64,000 nucleotides of DNA, taken from positions 62,001-126,000 of the forward strand of contig NZ_PDOD01000001.1 of the NCBI RefSeq assembly GCF_003226325.1, given 5' to 3'. Made by a program: the position numbers and the translations under genes. Below the pieces are notes generated by a model, which was not told the origin of the DNA, searched no databases, and worked only from the letters and a program-made list of their open reading frames with translations. Source of the stretch: Salipaludibacillus keqinensis (GTDB taxonomy: Bacteria; Bacillota; Bacilli; Bacillales; Salisediminibacteriaceae). This document shows positions 29,506-38,078 of this stretch, in pieces; the first letter of the stretch is position 1, and each line of letters begins with the position of its first letter.

Positions 29506-30177
29506 ATGATGTTGAAAAAAATCTTAGCATCAATCTTTGTTATAGGTATGGCTTTTCCTTTATTCATATCTTCTGGACATGCCAATACTACTTATCAAGT
29601 TGAACGTGGCGATACACTATGGCTTATTTCTGTTGAGAATGGTGTATCATTCAGAGATTTGTTAAATGCAAATGGAAGTATTGCAAACCCTGCATTGATT
29701 TATCCAGGACAACAGATAACGATTCCTTCTAGCGGTGGTCAAAGTTCTTCATCTCAAGGTAACACAGAGCAACAAGTGAGTCAGAGTCAAGTGTCACAAT
29801 TTGAGCGAGAAGTTGTCAGACTAACAAATGTAGAAAGACAAAGTCGTGGGTTGTCCCCATTACAACTTGATGAACAAGTTTCACAGGTTGCGAGACTGAA
29901 GTCTCAAGATATGGCTGATCAAGGGTACTTCTCTCACCAAAGCCCAAGGTACGGTAGTCCATTTGATATGTTAAGAAGTGAAGGAGTGTCATATCAAAGA
30001 GCCGGCGAAAACATTGCGGCTGGACAGTCTACCCCTGCTCAAGTTGTTCAAGGTTGGATGAATTCTCAAGGACACCGAGAAAATATATTAAATAGTCATT
30101 ATACACACATAGGTGTAGGTCATGTTGAAGGTGGTTCTTACAGACACTACTGGACACAAATGTTTATAAGTAAATAA
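29506..30177 (+). CDS. Secreted LysM and CAP-domain protein
   Basis: A 223-aa exported protein. Residues 1-27 form a signal peptide (cleavage after GHA), a LysM peptidoglycan/chitin-binding domain spans about 29-73 (YQVERGDTLWLIS to QQITIP), and a Ser/Gln-rich linker follows. The CAP/SCP domain of the YkwD type (about 95-222) has LTNVERQSRGLSPL, the paired His in YFSHQSP, and GENIAAG, GWMNSQGHRENIL and HIGVGHVEG. Bacterial CAP proteins are of uncertain activity; spore-coat and cell-wall roles are known. GGAGG precedes the ATG pair. Confidence 0.92.
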   Translation: MMLKKILASIFVIGMAFPLFISSGHANTTYQVERGDTLWLISVENGVSFRDLLNANGSIANPALIYPGQQITIPSSGGQSSSSQGNTEQQVSQSQVSQFEREVVRLTNVERQSRGLSPLQLDEQVSQVARLKSQDMADQGYFSHQSPRYGSPFDMLRSEGVSYQRAGENIAAGQSTPAQVVQGWMNSQGHRENILNSHYTHIGVGHVEGGSYRHYWTQMFISK

Positions 30178-30186
30178 TCATAGATG

Positions 30187-30219
30187 AACCGGTTCTGATT
30201 TTATAGAATCGGTTTTTTG
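30187..30219 (+). terminator. Terminator of the LysM-CAP gene
   Basis: AACCGGTTCT pairs with AGAATCGGTT, one wobble, followed by a T6 run. Confidence 0.82.
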
Positions 30220-30389
30220 TTTGTGGATAAGATACATTTTGATTGGATAGTCCGGACGTGAGTTCTCTTATCAAAACTATTTTTCTCTCGTGGAATGTTA
30301 AATATTGAGATAAAAAGTGATGATACGTCTATGATAAAAAGGTATAATGAGATTAAGAAATGGAATCGGATTACTGGTGGGAGGATTCT

Positions 30390-30851
30390 ATGTTTACGTG
30401 GGAATTTATGACGAACGAGGCTGCTCTTGAAATCGTAGAATGGGAATATCCTGATGAGTTTTCCTTCTATAATATTCAAAATGATATGGATGATTTGGAT
30501 GAATTCTTAAATCCGTTTAAGTGGAATCACTATGCTGCTGTCTATGAGAATGAAAAATTGGTTGGTTACTTCACTTTTGATCCGTTGAATTTGGAGGAAG
30601 TTGAAATCGGTTTAGGATTGCATCCTGATTTAATTGGCAGAGGTAAAGGAAAGGCTTTTACTGCATACGCAATGGAATTAGCAGACAAGTGGTATGAACC
30701 AAAGAAACTAATTGTTAATGTGGCCAAGTTTAATGCAAGAGCTATTAAGGTCTATGAAAAAAATGGGTTCAAGAAAACGGTCGAATTTTTGCAAGAAACA
30801 AATGGAGATGAATACAGTTTTATCCGGATGGAAAAGGAATTAAGTAGCTGA
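30390..30851 (+). CDS. GNAT N-acetyltransferase
   Basis: A 153-aa acetyltransferase with the GNAT core. Residues IGLGLHPDLIGRGKGKAF (about 79-96) include the acetyl-CoA pyrophosphate loop GRGKG, and NARAIKVYEKNGFKKT is motif B. I start at 30390 because GGGAGG lies 5 bases upstream; the longer frame from 30360 carries the ribosome-binding site inside. The substrate is unknown. No terminator separates it from the next GNAT gene, so the two may be transcribed together. Confidence 0.85.
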   Translation: MFTWEFMTNEAALEIVEWEYPDEFSFYNIQNDMDDLDEFLNPFKWNHYAAVYENEKLVGYFTFDPLNLEEVEIGLGLHPDLIGRGKGKAFTAYAMELADKWYEPKKLIVNVAKFNARAIKVYEKNGFKKTVEFLQETNGDEYSFIRMEKELSS

Positions 30852-30927
30852 ACAGTTGTACGATGTTATTGCAATAGGTGGATTCTTAGACATGTATGAG
30901 CCAATAGATATTTGAGGGGGAATGATC

Positions 30928-31785
30928 ATGCATTTCACTTGTTACGAATCAGCCTCGGAGATGCTGGAAAAAGTGGAACATTTCTTAATGAGAAAAGAAG
31001 CAAGGCACAACCTCCCACTTGGGATTTTAAAGCAAAAAGCAAAAGATGAAAAATCAAATTATGCTATGGCAGAGGATCTTTTCTTGGCAATAGGAGAAAA
31101 TGAACAAAACGAAGTGGAAGTTGTACTAATAAGAACGGCATCTAGGAATCTCATTATTTGCGGTCACCTTTCTGCTGTGAAAAAAGCAGCCCATTGGTTA
31201 AATAAGAAGGGTGTCCAACTTCCTGGTGTAGTTGGATGCACAGATACAGCAAAAGCTTTTGCTGATGAATGGTCGAAGGTGACAACTTGTAAAACCGAAG
31301 CTACGATGAAACAAAATATTTACCAACTAGAAAAACTCCGTCAATTTCAGAGGAATCCTGGGAAGTTAACCTATGCCACAGAAGATGATATTGCTTTGGT
31401 CATGTCATGGACTGAAGAATTTGAGAAAGAGGCATTAGGATTAACAGAGCATCCAACGTTGGAAAGAGATGTATTACAAGAAATACGCAATAATCGCGTA
31501 TTTTTTTGGAGAGACACAGATTGTACACCTGTATCCATGGCTAAGCGAGCTCGAGAGTTGAAAAACGGAGTGGTTGTCAATTTCGTTTACACTCCAGATG
31601 AGTATCAACGGAAAGGCTATGCTACGACTTGTGTAGGAGCATTAAGCGAAAGATTGTTAAATGAAGGCTTTAAGTTTTGTAGCTTAAACACGAACGCTGA
31701 AAATCCTACGTCAAATTCGATTTATATGAGCATCGGTTATGAACCTGTAGGAGATGCAGTTGAATATCGCTTTCACTATGTATGA
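30928..31785 (+). CDS. GNAT N-acetyltransferase, two-domain type
   Basis: A 285-aa protein with an N-terminal divergent domain (about 1-140) and a C-terminal GNAT domain, where FVYTPDEYQRKGYATTCVGAL provides the acetyl-CoA loop (QRKGYA) and NPTSNSIYMSIGYEPVGD provides motif B. Such long GNAT proteins are common in Bacillaceae and mostly uncharacterised. I prefer the second ATG (30928), which lies 7 bases from GAGGGGG; the first ATG is only one base away. It is followed by a perfect terminator. Confidence 0.83.
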   Translation: MHFTCYESASEMLEKVEHFLMRKEARHNLPLGILKQKAKDEKSNYAMAEDLFLAIGENEQNEVEVVLIRTASRNLIICGHLSAVKKAAHWLNKKGVQLPGVVGCTDTAKAFADEWSKVTTCKTEATMKQNIYQLEKLRQFQRNPGKLTYATEDDIALVMSWTEEFEKEALGLTEHPTLERDVLQEIRNNRVFFWRDTDCTPVSMAKRARELKNGVVVNFVYTPDEYQRKGYATTCVGALSERLLNEGFKFCSLNTNAENPTSNSIYMSIGYEPVGDAVEYRFHYV

Positions 31786-31815
31786 CATTCACCTTCTAAG
31801 GTGAATGTTTTTTTC
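31785..31815 (+). terminator. Terminator of the long GNAT gene
   Basis: ACATTCACCT and AGGTGAATGT form a 10-bp perfect stem with tetraloop TCTA, followed by T6. The putative GTG start of the next ORF lies in its 3' arm. Confidence 0.88.
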
Positions 31816-32076
31816 TGTAAAATAAATATTCAGGCAGCTTTCAAAATTATTATTTTCTATCTTTTTTTAAGGGTTTTATGGATTGCGACGTCAGACTTTA
31901 TTGTGGACTTCGTATCCGAAAACACCAGCGTGGCTTTGTTCGTAGGCTATGTTATAATTACTTCTGGTCTTTTATTCATATTCATTCGATTAACAAGCCT
32001 TGTGGTCAAATTGAACGAGATCTCTCAGCTCTTTTTACAACTGATTATTGGGCTCGTTTATAAAAGGAATAGTTAA
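31801..32076 (+). CDS. Possible small membrane protein or decayed sensor N-terminus
   Basis: An open frame of 91 codons, very hydrophobic, with two likely helices (about 12-30 and 44-62) and the stretch LRVLWIATSDFIVDFV. That stretch resembles the membrane N-terminus of some PAS or GGDEF sensors, which typically read W-I-x-x-S-D. No ATG occurs in frame, the only upstream start (GTG) lies in a terminator hairpin, and no separate ribosome-binding site is seen. Its stop lies 20 bases before the next gene's start, which is what an operon would look like. Real gene or remnant cannot be decided from sequence alone. Confidence 0.35.
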   Translation: MNVFFCKINIQAAFKIIIFYLFLRVLWIATSDFIVDFVSENTSVALFVGYVIITSGLLFIFIRLTSLVVKLNEISQLFLQLIIGLVYKRNS

Positions 32077-32095
32077 AAAAGGAGTGACAACATCA

Positions 32096-32428
32096 TTGTC
32101 TAAAAGAAAAGAACGGATGAGAGCTGGAATTGAAGAAGGAAGAACAGCTTTTATTCTTAAAGAAGGCTTGTATCATTTTGGTTTAAAACTTTGGTTATTG
32201 TATATGCTTGTAACATTTATTATTACGTATCGATTCGATTTTTCTATGTTTTTAACTCCTGGTGAGCTTATTCGTAGTGCGCTGTACCTTCTCGTATTCT
32301 TCGCTATAGGAGCTTACTGGGGGTTCATTTGGTATCAAGTACATACTACTGAGAAGAAGAGAGAGGAAGAAGAACGAAAGAAACAACAAAAAGATGCACA
32401 GAAAAACAAACGAAAAACTCAAAAGTAA
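32096..32428 (+). CDS. Two-helix membrane protein, unknown function
   Basis: A 110-aa protein that starts with a basic amphipathic segment (SKRKERMRAG). It has two membrane helices (about 31-48 and 57-79, LKLWLLYMLVTFIITY and LIRSALYLLVFFAIGAYWGF) and ends in a highly charged Lys/Glu/Gln coiled tail of about 30 residues. I start at the TTG at 32096 because AAAGGAG lies 11 bases upstream; a longer frame reaches 32048 without a ribosome-binding site. No family recognised. A strong bidirectional terminator follows. Confidence 0.65.
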   Translation: MSKRKERMRAGIEEGRTAFILKEGLYHFGLKLWLLYMLVTFIITYRFDFSMFLTPGELIRSALYLLVFFAIGAYWGFIWYQVHTTEKKREEEERKKQQKDAQKNKRKTQK

Positions 32429-32433
32429 CATAG

Positions 32434-32476
32434 AAGAGGGAACCTCCATTGTCAGAAATTGAGGTTCCCTCTTTGG
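32434..32476. terminator. Bidirectional terminator between the membrane gene and splB
   Basis: GAGGGAACCTC and GAGGTTCCCTC form an 11-bp perfect stem. Confidence 0.88.
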
Positions 32477-32510
32477 GCTCTCAGAACGAAATGTGTTCAG
32501 AGTTGCTTTC

Positions 32511-33542
32511 TTAAGTGAAATATTCGACCTTAGCTTCTGGGAAGAATTGTTCTTGATAATGGTGGAGCGTGGTTTGAATATCTTCTTGTTCATCTTTTTG
32601 ATAAACGTATTTTCCTATTCCATATTTCCCCCATTTATATTTTCTTTTTTCTTCATCTAATTCCAACTTCGTCATGGGGTAATTTTTCTGAATGACTCTT
32701 TTTGCGGGCTTTGTAAATCGATGCTGAATCAACTCGAAAGTAATGTCATCACGGAGAGAGGGGGGTAAATATTCATCAAGCAAGTGAAACATGTTTAAAT
32801 AACCTTCTTTCCAGCCTTCGTGTAGATAAATGGGTGCAATGATAAAACCAATCGGATAACCGGCCTCAGCCACTTTTGTTGCAGCTTTGATCCTCTCCTT
32901 GAGTGGCGAAGTACCATGTTCGAAGTTTCGAATCACATAATCAGCGTTGATGCTAAAACGAAACCTGGTTTTTCCTTGATGGTCTGCATCCAATAAATGA
33001 TCAACATGGTGGTATTTTGTGACAAAACGTAGTTTTCCATAGTCAGATTTACCGAAATATTCTATGGCATGCTTAAGAGAGTGGGTTAAATGGTCAATGC
33101 CAACAATGTCAGATGTACAAGCAGCTTCAAATCTTGTTAATTCAGGGGCGCGCTCTTTCATATATGATTCAGCGGCGTTCAATATTTCCTCGACGTTTAC
33201 ATAGGTTCGAATATACGGTTTGCTTCCCATAGTGGTTTGTAAGTAACAGTATTGGCAATGTCCCATACAGCCTGTAGCTAATGGAATGGCATATTCTGCT
33301 GATGGTTTTGAAGTATCAAATTTCAACGTTTTTCTAACACCGACAACAAGAGTGGATTTTGCATTGCGATATTTTTGCAGATGATTTTCTCCTGGTATAT
33401 TTCTTACTTGGTTGTGAGAAGTTGTTTGTCTGATTTCTACACCTAAATCGGTAAACTTCTTCTTTAATTTTTCACCTAAAGGGTAATCTAAAGCCCCGGG
33501 CTCTATATAAACTAATTGAGGAAAAAACGGTTTTATCATCAT
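32511..33542 (-). CDS. splB: Spore photoproduct lyase
   Basis: A radical-SAM enzyme that directly reverses the UV lesion 5-thyminyl-5,6-dihydrothymine in germinating spores. The cluster motif is ATGCMGHCQYCYLQ (CX3CX2C), and the catalytic hydrogen-donor Cys lies in FEAACTSDIVGID. Counted from the second of the two initial Met codons, these are C91, C95, C98 and C141, the same numbers as in B. subtilis SplB. The first ATG overlaps the splA stop as ATGA; the second may be the true start (342 aa). It forms an operon with splA. Confidence 0.95.
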   Translation of the reverse strand: MMIKPFFPQLVYIEPGALDYPLGEKLKKKFTDLGVEIRQTTSHNQVRNIPGENHLQKYRNAKSTLVVGVRKTLKFDTSKPSAEYAIPLATGCMGHCQYCYLQTTMGSKPYIRTYVNVEEILNAAESYMKERAPELTRFEAACTSDIVGIDHLTHSLKHAIEYFGKSDYGKLRFVTKYHHVDHLLDADHQGKTRFRFSINADYVIRNFEHGTSPLKERIKAATKVAEAGYPIGFIIAPIYLHEGWKEGYLNMFHLLDEYLPPSLRDDITFELIQHRFTKPAKRVIQKNYPMTKLELDEEKRKYKWGKYGIGKYVYQKDEQEDIQTTLHHYQEQFFPEAKVEYFT

Positions 33543-33820
33543 TCGTAAGCCTCTTGAATAGGATTATGATGAACAGTGTCGTCACTACTATCAGATGAAA
33601 AGGAAGAAGTATATTCATCTTCAGCCTCTTGGTAACTTGTATACAGGGCAAAATCATCAGTTAGTGGATAATATTCTTCCATAAAGAAAAGAGATAATTC
33701 TCCTGGGTGATATGGATTTTCAACAATAGATGCTTCTTGGATGTGGGCAACAGACTGGGTATGGGGATTACGCTGAATGATGTAAACTTGATCGCCTGCG
33801 TGTAATTCTTTTGAGTACAT
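33539..33820 (-). CDS. splA: SplA-like transcriptional regulator of the spl operon
   Basis: A 93-aa protein that starts LHAGDQVYIIQRNPHTQSVA and has a conserved VENPYHPGELSLF core. This matches the SplA family as I remember it: a small TRAP-like protein that lowers splB expression in the developing spore. The C-terminal about 25 residues are Ser/Asp-rich and extend beyond the B. subtilis protein. AGGAGGAG precedes the ATG. It is translationally coupled to splB. Confidence 0.85.
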   Translation of the reverse strand: MYSKELHAGDQVYIIQRNPHTQSVAHIQEASIVENPYHPGELSLFFMEEYYPLTDDFALYTSYQEAEDEYTSSFSSDSSDDTVHHNPIQEAYE

Positions 33821-34034
33821 TTTTCTCCTCCTTTTAATCTATATTAGTGCACAAACCATCGATCGTTTAGGTACATCTTAGAGCTTATAATGTTAGGATT
33901 ATCACGTAAGCGATCAAGCTATGCATGGTAATTTTTATTTATAGAAGTAAACACGATTGGAGCAAGATACAGTCGTGTATAATCTCTATACAAAAAAAAG
34001 CAGCAGTCGCATGGACTGCCGCTTTAATAAATAA

Positions 34035-34370
34035 TTACAACTCTTGGTCTTCACGATTTGTTTCTTTATTTTCAAGTTCAGCTATTTTCCTTTCAAGTTC
34101 CTCCACTTTAAGATGAAGGTTTAAAAACTCTTCTCTAGATACGATATTTAAGTCTTCCATCGTGGTCCTCATTTTTTCTTTCGTACGTTGGTTCCACTGT
34201 TCTTCGGTCTCTTCTCCTTTTTTAAGAAAAGTTTGGTACAACTCGTCAGCTTCCTTCGGTGTAACCTTGCCTTTTGCCAATAAATCATCAATATATTTGT
34301 CTACTTTCTCCTTGCTTGTTACTGCTGCTCCTAGCCCTAATAGAAATCCTGTTTTTAAAATATTACTCAT
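34035..34370 (-). CDS. Phasin-like / PHA synthesis regulator-like protein
   Basis: A 111-aa all-helical protein. The N-terminal ILKTGFLLGLGAAVTSKEKV and KVTPKEADELYQTFLKKGEE, and the C-terminal coiled coil (about 85-108, Leu and Glu heptads), match the phasin-related domain proteins of Firmicutes that often precede or follow UbiB-type kinases. Function is unknown; a role in polyhydroxyalkanoate granules is only suggested by the name. It lies 22 bases after the UbiB gene on the same strand, so they are probably one operon. Confidence 0.75.
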   Translation of the reverse strand: MSNILKTGFLLGLGAAVTSKEKVDKYIDDLLAKGKVTPKEADELYQTFLKKGEETEEQWNQRTKEKMRTTMEDLNIVSREEFLNLHLKVEELERKIAELENKETNREDQEL

Positions 34371-34392
34371 GTGAAATTCCTCCTGTGTAGAT

Positions 34393-36030
34393 TTATTGTC
34401 TATATTGATCTACCCACCGCTTATGAAGCCTATACGTGACTAGACTAACAATTAGAGTGAATATCGTTAGACTTAGACTTCCCACTTGTAAAATGAAATG
34501 TTCCATTAAAACGGAAACAAATAGAAAACTTAGTGAAAAGAAAAAAGCGATAGATGTACTGATCATCATGAGTACATACCGATGATGATCAAATTGTCTC
34601 CACTGTTTTCGTTCTTCTGATCTTCGTTGATAAGCAGGTGCTTCTAGCCACTCATTTAGATTACGTGGAATGGACAATAAAGGTTTCGCAGTATCTTTTA
34701 AAACTTGCATTTTAATGCTGGCTGCATCATCTTCATTCTCTTCTAGCCACTCCGTAACGACTGGTTTTCCTAATGCGATAAAATCGATATCAGGGTCAAT
34801 AATTGTCAAGACACCAAGTCCAATGGAAGCGGCACGTCCTAAGAAGGCAAATTCTGCAGGTAACTGAATCGGTTGTTCATGAACAATTTCTTGAAGATCA
34901 TAAAAGATTTCTTCTACCACTTCTTGATCCAGTTTGTTTATTCCTTTATCTAAGTACATATCCACATATGTCTTTAATAATGACTGTAACTTATATTTAT
35001 TAGCGTGAGGTAATAGAAACCCAAGTTCCTGTAATTGGTCCACAGCCAGTTGATAATCGTCTAATACAAATCCTTGAATCATTCTTCTAATTTTGGATGC
35101 TTCTTGCCTAGATATCTCGCCGACCATGCCAAAATCGAGAATGACGATCATACCTTCTTTTGTAATTAAGATATTACCCTGATGTGGGTCAGCATGAAAC
35201 ATCCCATAATCTAATAACTGGTCTACGAAAAACTGAAATAGCCTCTGTGCCGCATCTTTACGATCGATATGATGTTTTTTTAAATACGATAAATCGGTTA
35301 CCTTTCTTCCTTCTATCCATTCCATACACAGTACTCGTCGCGTGCAATATTCTTCATAGAACTGTGGGATATAATAATGCTCACTATCATGGAATCGTTT
35401 TTGGAAGTATTGTCCATTTTTTAACTCTTTTTGATAGTTTAATTCATTTCCGATTATAGATACGACTTCTTTATAGAGAGCTTTTGTATCTGTTTCTTTT
35501 CCGAACTTCGTAAATACTCGAGTAATCCATAGAACGATTCTTAACGCCTTGAAGTCTGTGTCAATTATTTTATCAATATTATGCCGTTGTATTTTAATAG
35601 CGACTTCTTGACCGTTATGAAGTTTTCCCTTATACACTTCTCCAATGGAAGCAGATGCGACAGGCTTATCGCTAATTTCTGATAAGTTGTTATGAATATC
35701 TTGTCCCCATTCTTCTTCCAATATTTTTTTTGAAATGTGAGAAGGAACAGGGGGTACCTGGTCAATGAGATCAGCAAGTTCTCTAAGAAATACTTCGGGC
35801 ATGATATCAGCTCTCGTACTTAAAAACTGACCCACTTTAATCATTAAACCCTCGAGCTTTATCGCCTTTTCTCTATATTCTGAAGCTTGTTTTTTTAACA
35901 TAGCCTCCCATTTTTCATGAGTATTGGCATCCCATGTTTTGTTCCGCTTATTAAAATAATAAAGTTGGAACACAAATTTAACAAACATTGTTACGATCAC
36001 AATGATTCGATATAATGAGAAGTTCTTCAC
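34393..36030 (-). CDS. UbiB/AarF/ABC1 family atypical kinase
   Basis: A 545-aa protein-kinase-like protein. The family KxGQ motif is seen in GLMIKVGQFLSTRAD. ATP-site residues lie in SASIGEVYKGKLHNGQEVAIKIQ, and the catalytic region reads FHADPHQGNILI and VILDFGMVG. Two membrane helices lie at the C-terminus (about 485-540). In other bacteria the family supports ubiquinone synthesis; Bacillaceae make menaquinone, so the role here is open. The start is a GTG at 36030 with AGGAGG 6 bases upstream, in preference to the ATG at 36060. Confidence 0.9.
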   Translation of the reverse strand: MKNFSLYRIIVIVTMFVKFVFQLYYFNKRNKTWDANTHEKWEAMLKKQASEYREKAIKLEGLMIKVGQFLSTRADIMPEVFLRELADLIDQVPPVPSHISKKILEEEWGQDIHNNLSEISDKPVASASIGEVYKGKLHNGQEVAIKIQRHNIDKIIDTDFKALRIVLWITRVFTKFGKETDTKALYKEVVSIIGNELNYQKELKNGQYFQKRFHDSEHYYIPQFYEEYCTRRVLCMEWIEGRKVTDLSYLKKHHIDRKDAAQRLFQFFVDQLLDYGMFHADPHQGNILITKEGMIVILDFGMVGEISRQEASKIRRMIQGFVLDDYQLAVDQLQELGFLLPHANKYKLQSLLKTYVDMYLDKGINKLDQEVVEEIFYDLQEIVHEQPIQLPAEFAFLGRAASIGLGVLTIIDPDIDFIALGKPVVTEWLEENEDDAASIKMQVLKDTAKPLLSIPRNLNEWLEAPAYQRRSEERKQWRQFDHHRYVLMMISTSIAFFFSLSFLFVSVLMEHFILQVGSLSLTIFTLIVSLVTYRLHKRWVDQYRQ

Positions 36031-36162
36031 AATGATCCTCCTGTCAGTCAACAGATCCATATGTATGGTGTTTAAACAATTTTATACCATTTCTTATACC
36101 CGTTACAAAACAATTGTATGTCAGCAATTATGATTAGAGCTATTATTCAGTTCATCGATGAT

Positions 36163-36198
36163 TAAAAAAGCCGTCCTTTACACTAAAAGGACGGCTTA
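36163..36198 (-). terminator. Terminator of the trehalose-type PTS gene
   Basis: AAGCCGTCCTTT pairs with AAAGGACGGCTT and is followed by T6 on the minus strand. Confidence 0.85.
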
Positions 36199-36202
36199 AT
36201 AA

Positions 36203-37618
36203 TTATATCTTTTCTTTTGAAACAAATTTCCCGTAAAGGAAAGTTAATGTGAATGGAACGACGATACTAATGATCATCCCGATAATGAACGGCACCCAAT
36301 CTTGTGGGAAGATTGATAAGAATGCTGGGATACCCCCGACGCCAATGGCAGAAGCGAGAACAGCATTGATTGAAATAAATGTCCCAGCGATGGCTGAGCC
36401 AATAATGGCACAAACGAATGGGAATTTGTACCGGATATTTACCCCGAACATAGCTGGTTCTGTTACACCTAAATAAGCAGAAACAGCTGATGTCCCTGAA
36501 AGACCTTTTAAGTTTTCGTTCCGTGTAACGAAAATCATTGCTAAAGCAGCAGAACCTTGAGCAATATTTGATAAGGCAAGGATCGGCCATAAGAATGTTC
36601 CATCCCCGCTACCTGTTAGTTGTAAGTCAACTGCTAAGAACGCATGGTGCATCCCTGTGACAACAAGAGGCGCATAAAGGACACCATAAACAAATCCACC
36701 TACTGCTGGTACTACATCGAATAACCATATGAATAAACCGGTAATTCCATTACCTAATGCAAAGGTAATTGGTCCAATTGCAATAAATGTAATGAATCCT
36801 GTAACTAAAAGAGCGACAGGTGCAACAATTAATAATTGAATCGAATCGGGAACCACTTTTCTCAAACCTAACTCAATTTTGGATAAGAGGTAAGAAGCAA
36901 ATAATACAGGCAAGACTTGACCTTGGTAACCAATGGCTTCTACTTCTAAACCGAGTAAATTCCAAATTGGAACTTCGCCTGCTTCTTGAGCGTCGGCATA
37001 TGCCCAAGCATTTAATAAATCAGGATGAACCATGATCAAACCAAGTACTATACCTAGTAAGTCACTACCACCGAATCTTCGGACAGCGGACCAACCTATG
37101 AGCGCAGGTAAAAAGGTAAAGGCAGCACTGGCAATAATATTAATAATTTCAGCTAAATCTGCCCATTGTGGATAAACCTCTATGAGCGCTTCATCAAAGA
37201 AAATTCCTTCGCCGGTTAGAATGTTATTTAAACCTAATAGTAACCCGGCAGTAACGATCGCTGGCAGGATAGGAATAAAAATGTCCGCTAACGTTTTGAC
37301 AGCTCTTTGGAATGGATTTAATTTCTGCGATCCAGCATCTTTCACATCTTGTTTCGATGCCTCTCCAATGTCTGTCATTTCCATCATGTCACGAAAAACT
37401 TGATCGACCGTTCCTTGTCCAATAATGACTTGAAATTGACCATTGGTTGAAAAAGAACCTTTGACGATATCAACCGCTTCTAATTTTTCTGAATCTACTT
37501 TCGATTCGTCTTTTAGTGCCAATCTAAGACGAGTCACACAGTGAGTGGCTTTTTCGATGTTTTCTTCTCCACCCAGTGCCTCTAAAATATCACGAACTTG
37601 TTGTTCATATTTTGGCAT
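36203..37618 (-). CDS. treP: PTS system EIIBC component, trehalose-type
   Basis: A 471-aa phosphotransferase permease. The EIIB domain (about 1-85) has the phospho-accepting C27 in ATHCVTRLRL. The EIIC domain (about 110-465) has the sugar-binding loop VTGMHHAFLAVDLQL and the C-terminal GVTEPAMFGVNIRYKFPF. No EIIA domain is fused, as in B. subtilis TreP, which borrows EIIA-Glc. Length and TreR-like operators upstream point to trehalose; sucrose cannot be excluded. The usual partner treA (phosphotrehalase) is not adjacent. The nearest GH13 gene, 6.5 kb away, looks like malL. Confidence 0.82.
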   Translation of the reverse strand: MPKYEQQVRDILEALGGEENIEKATHCVTRLRLALKDESKVDSEKLEAVDIVKGSFSTNGQFQVIIGQGTVDQVFRDMMEMTDIGEASKQDVKDAGSQKLNPFQRAVKTLADIFIPILPAIVTAGLLLGLNNILTGEGIFFDEALIEVYPQWADLAEIINIIASAAFTFLPALIGWSAVRRFGGSDLLGIVLGLIMVHPDLLNAWAYADAQEAGEVPIWNLLGLEVEAIGYQGQVLPVLFASYLLSKIELGLRKVVPDSIQLLIVAPVALLVTGFITFIAIGPITFALGNGITGLFIWLFDVVPAVGGFVYGVLYAPLVVTGMHHAFLAVDLQLTGSGDGTFLWPILALSNIAQGSAALAMIFVTRNENLKGLSGTSAVSAYLGVTEPAMFGVNIRYKFPFVCAIIGSAIAGTFISINAVLASAIGVGGIPAFLSIFPQDWVPFIIGMIISIVVPFTLTFLYGKFVSKEKI

Positions 37619-37633
37619 TGGATTACCTCCTAA

Positions 37634-37647
37634 ATAAATCGTTTACA
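37634..37647 (-). promoter_or_regulatory. cre-like site in the treP leader
   Basis: The minus strand reads TGTAAACGATTTAT, 12 of 14 matches to the cre consensus. It lies between the promoter and the ribosome-binding site, where CcpA would act as a roadblock. Confidence 0.35.
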
Positions 37648-37654
37648 TTTCTAC

Positions 37655-37670
37655 TTGTATATACATACAA
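37655..37670. promoter_or_regulatory. Downstream TreR-like operator
   Basis: TTGTATATACATACAA contains the palindrome core TGTATATACA, as in TreR (GntR family) operators of B. subtilis. Confidence 0.5.
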
Positions 37671-37686
37671 ACAAGTCAATAACCAT

Positions 37687-37715
37687 ATTATAATTTGTAT
37701 ATACAGGTTATGCAA
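37687..37715 (-). promoter_or_regulatory. treP promoter with TreR-like operator in the spacer
   Basis: The minus strand reads TTGCAT (37710-37715), 17 bases, then a perfect TATAAT (37687-37692). The spacer carries TGTATATACA (37696-37705), so repressor binding would block polymerase directly. Confidence 0.65.
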
Positions 37716-38042
37716 CCGTTTTATTTTATTATTTTTACGAGACTGTGGTCGACGAATATTTGTTTCGTTTAACCGCTTGCATCCTGATAACAATCCTAAT
37801 TTTTCCTAGAAACTCATCTTTGTAGTCTCTTTTCAATTGGTTCACAAAGGGAAGATTATTTACAAAAACACAACCTATTAATTTGAAATAGAAATTTTTA
37901 TACCGAATTTAGGTGAAGGGGAGCCCGGAAATTATTGAAGTGTGGCTAGGTAGGTCTACGTTTTAAAAACATATACCTTACAAATAGCCCTTACTAATTG
38001 TTTCTAAACCTTGTCTAGAAGATGGTTTATAAAGTGAATATA
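37716..38042. other. Intergenic region without a recognised gene
   Basis: About 330 AT-rich bases lie between the treP promoter and the terminator of the YtrA-type operon. No ribosome-binding site plus start, hairpin or promoter worth naming was found. A lost treA or treR cannot be recognised here. Confidence 0.5.
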
Positions 38043-38070
38043 AAAACGCCTGAAAATTTTCAGGCGTTTA
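38043..38070 (-). terminator. Terminator of the gntR-ABC operon
   Basis: AAACGCCTGAAAATTTTCAGGCGTTT is an almost uninterrupted palindrome followed by T5 on the minus strand. Confidence 0.85.
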
Positions 38071-38078
38071 CGGGTAAA

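Noticed and set aside
32252-32593. 113-codon minus-strand frame overlapping the splB end
   Set aside because: It is antisense to the two-helix membrane gene and runs through a terminator.
33821-33960. SigG promoter for splAB
   Set aside because: GCATA- and CATTATA-like pieces occur but not at the correct spacing. A forespore promoter is expected from biology but not shown by the sequence.
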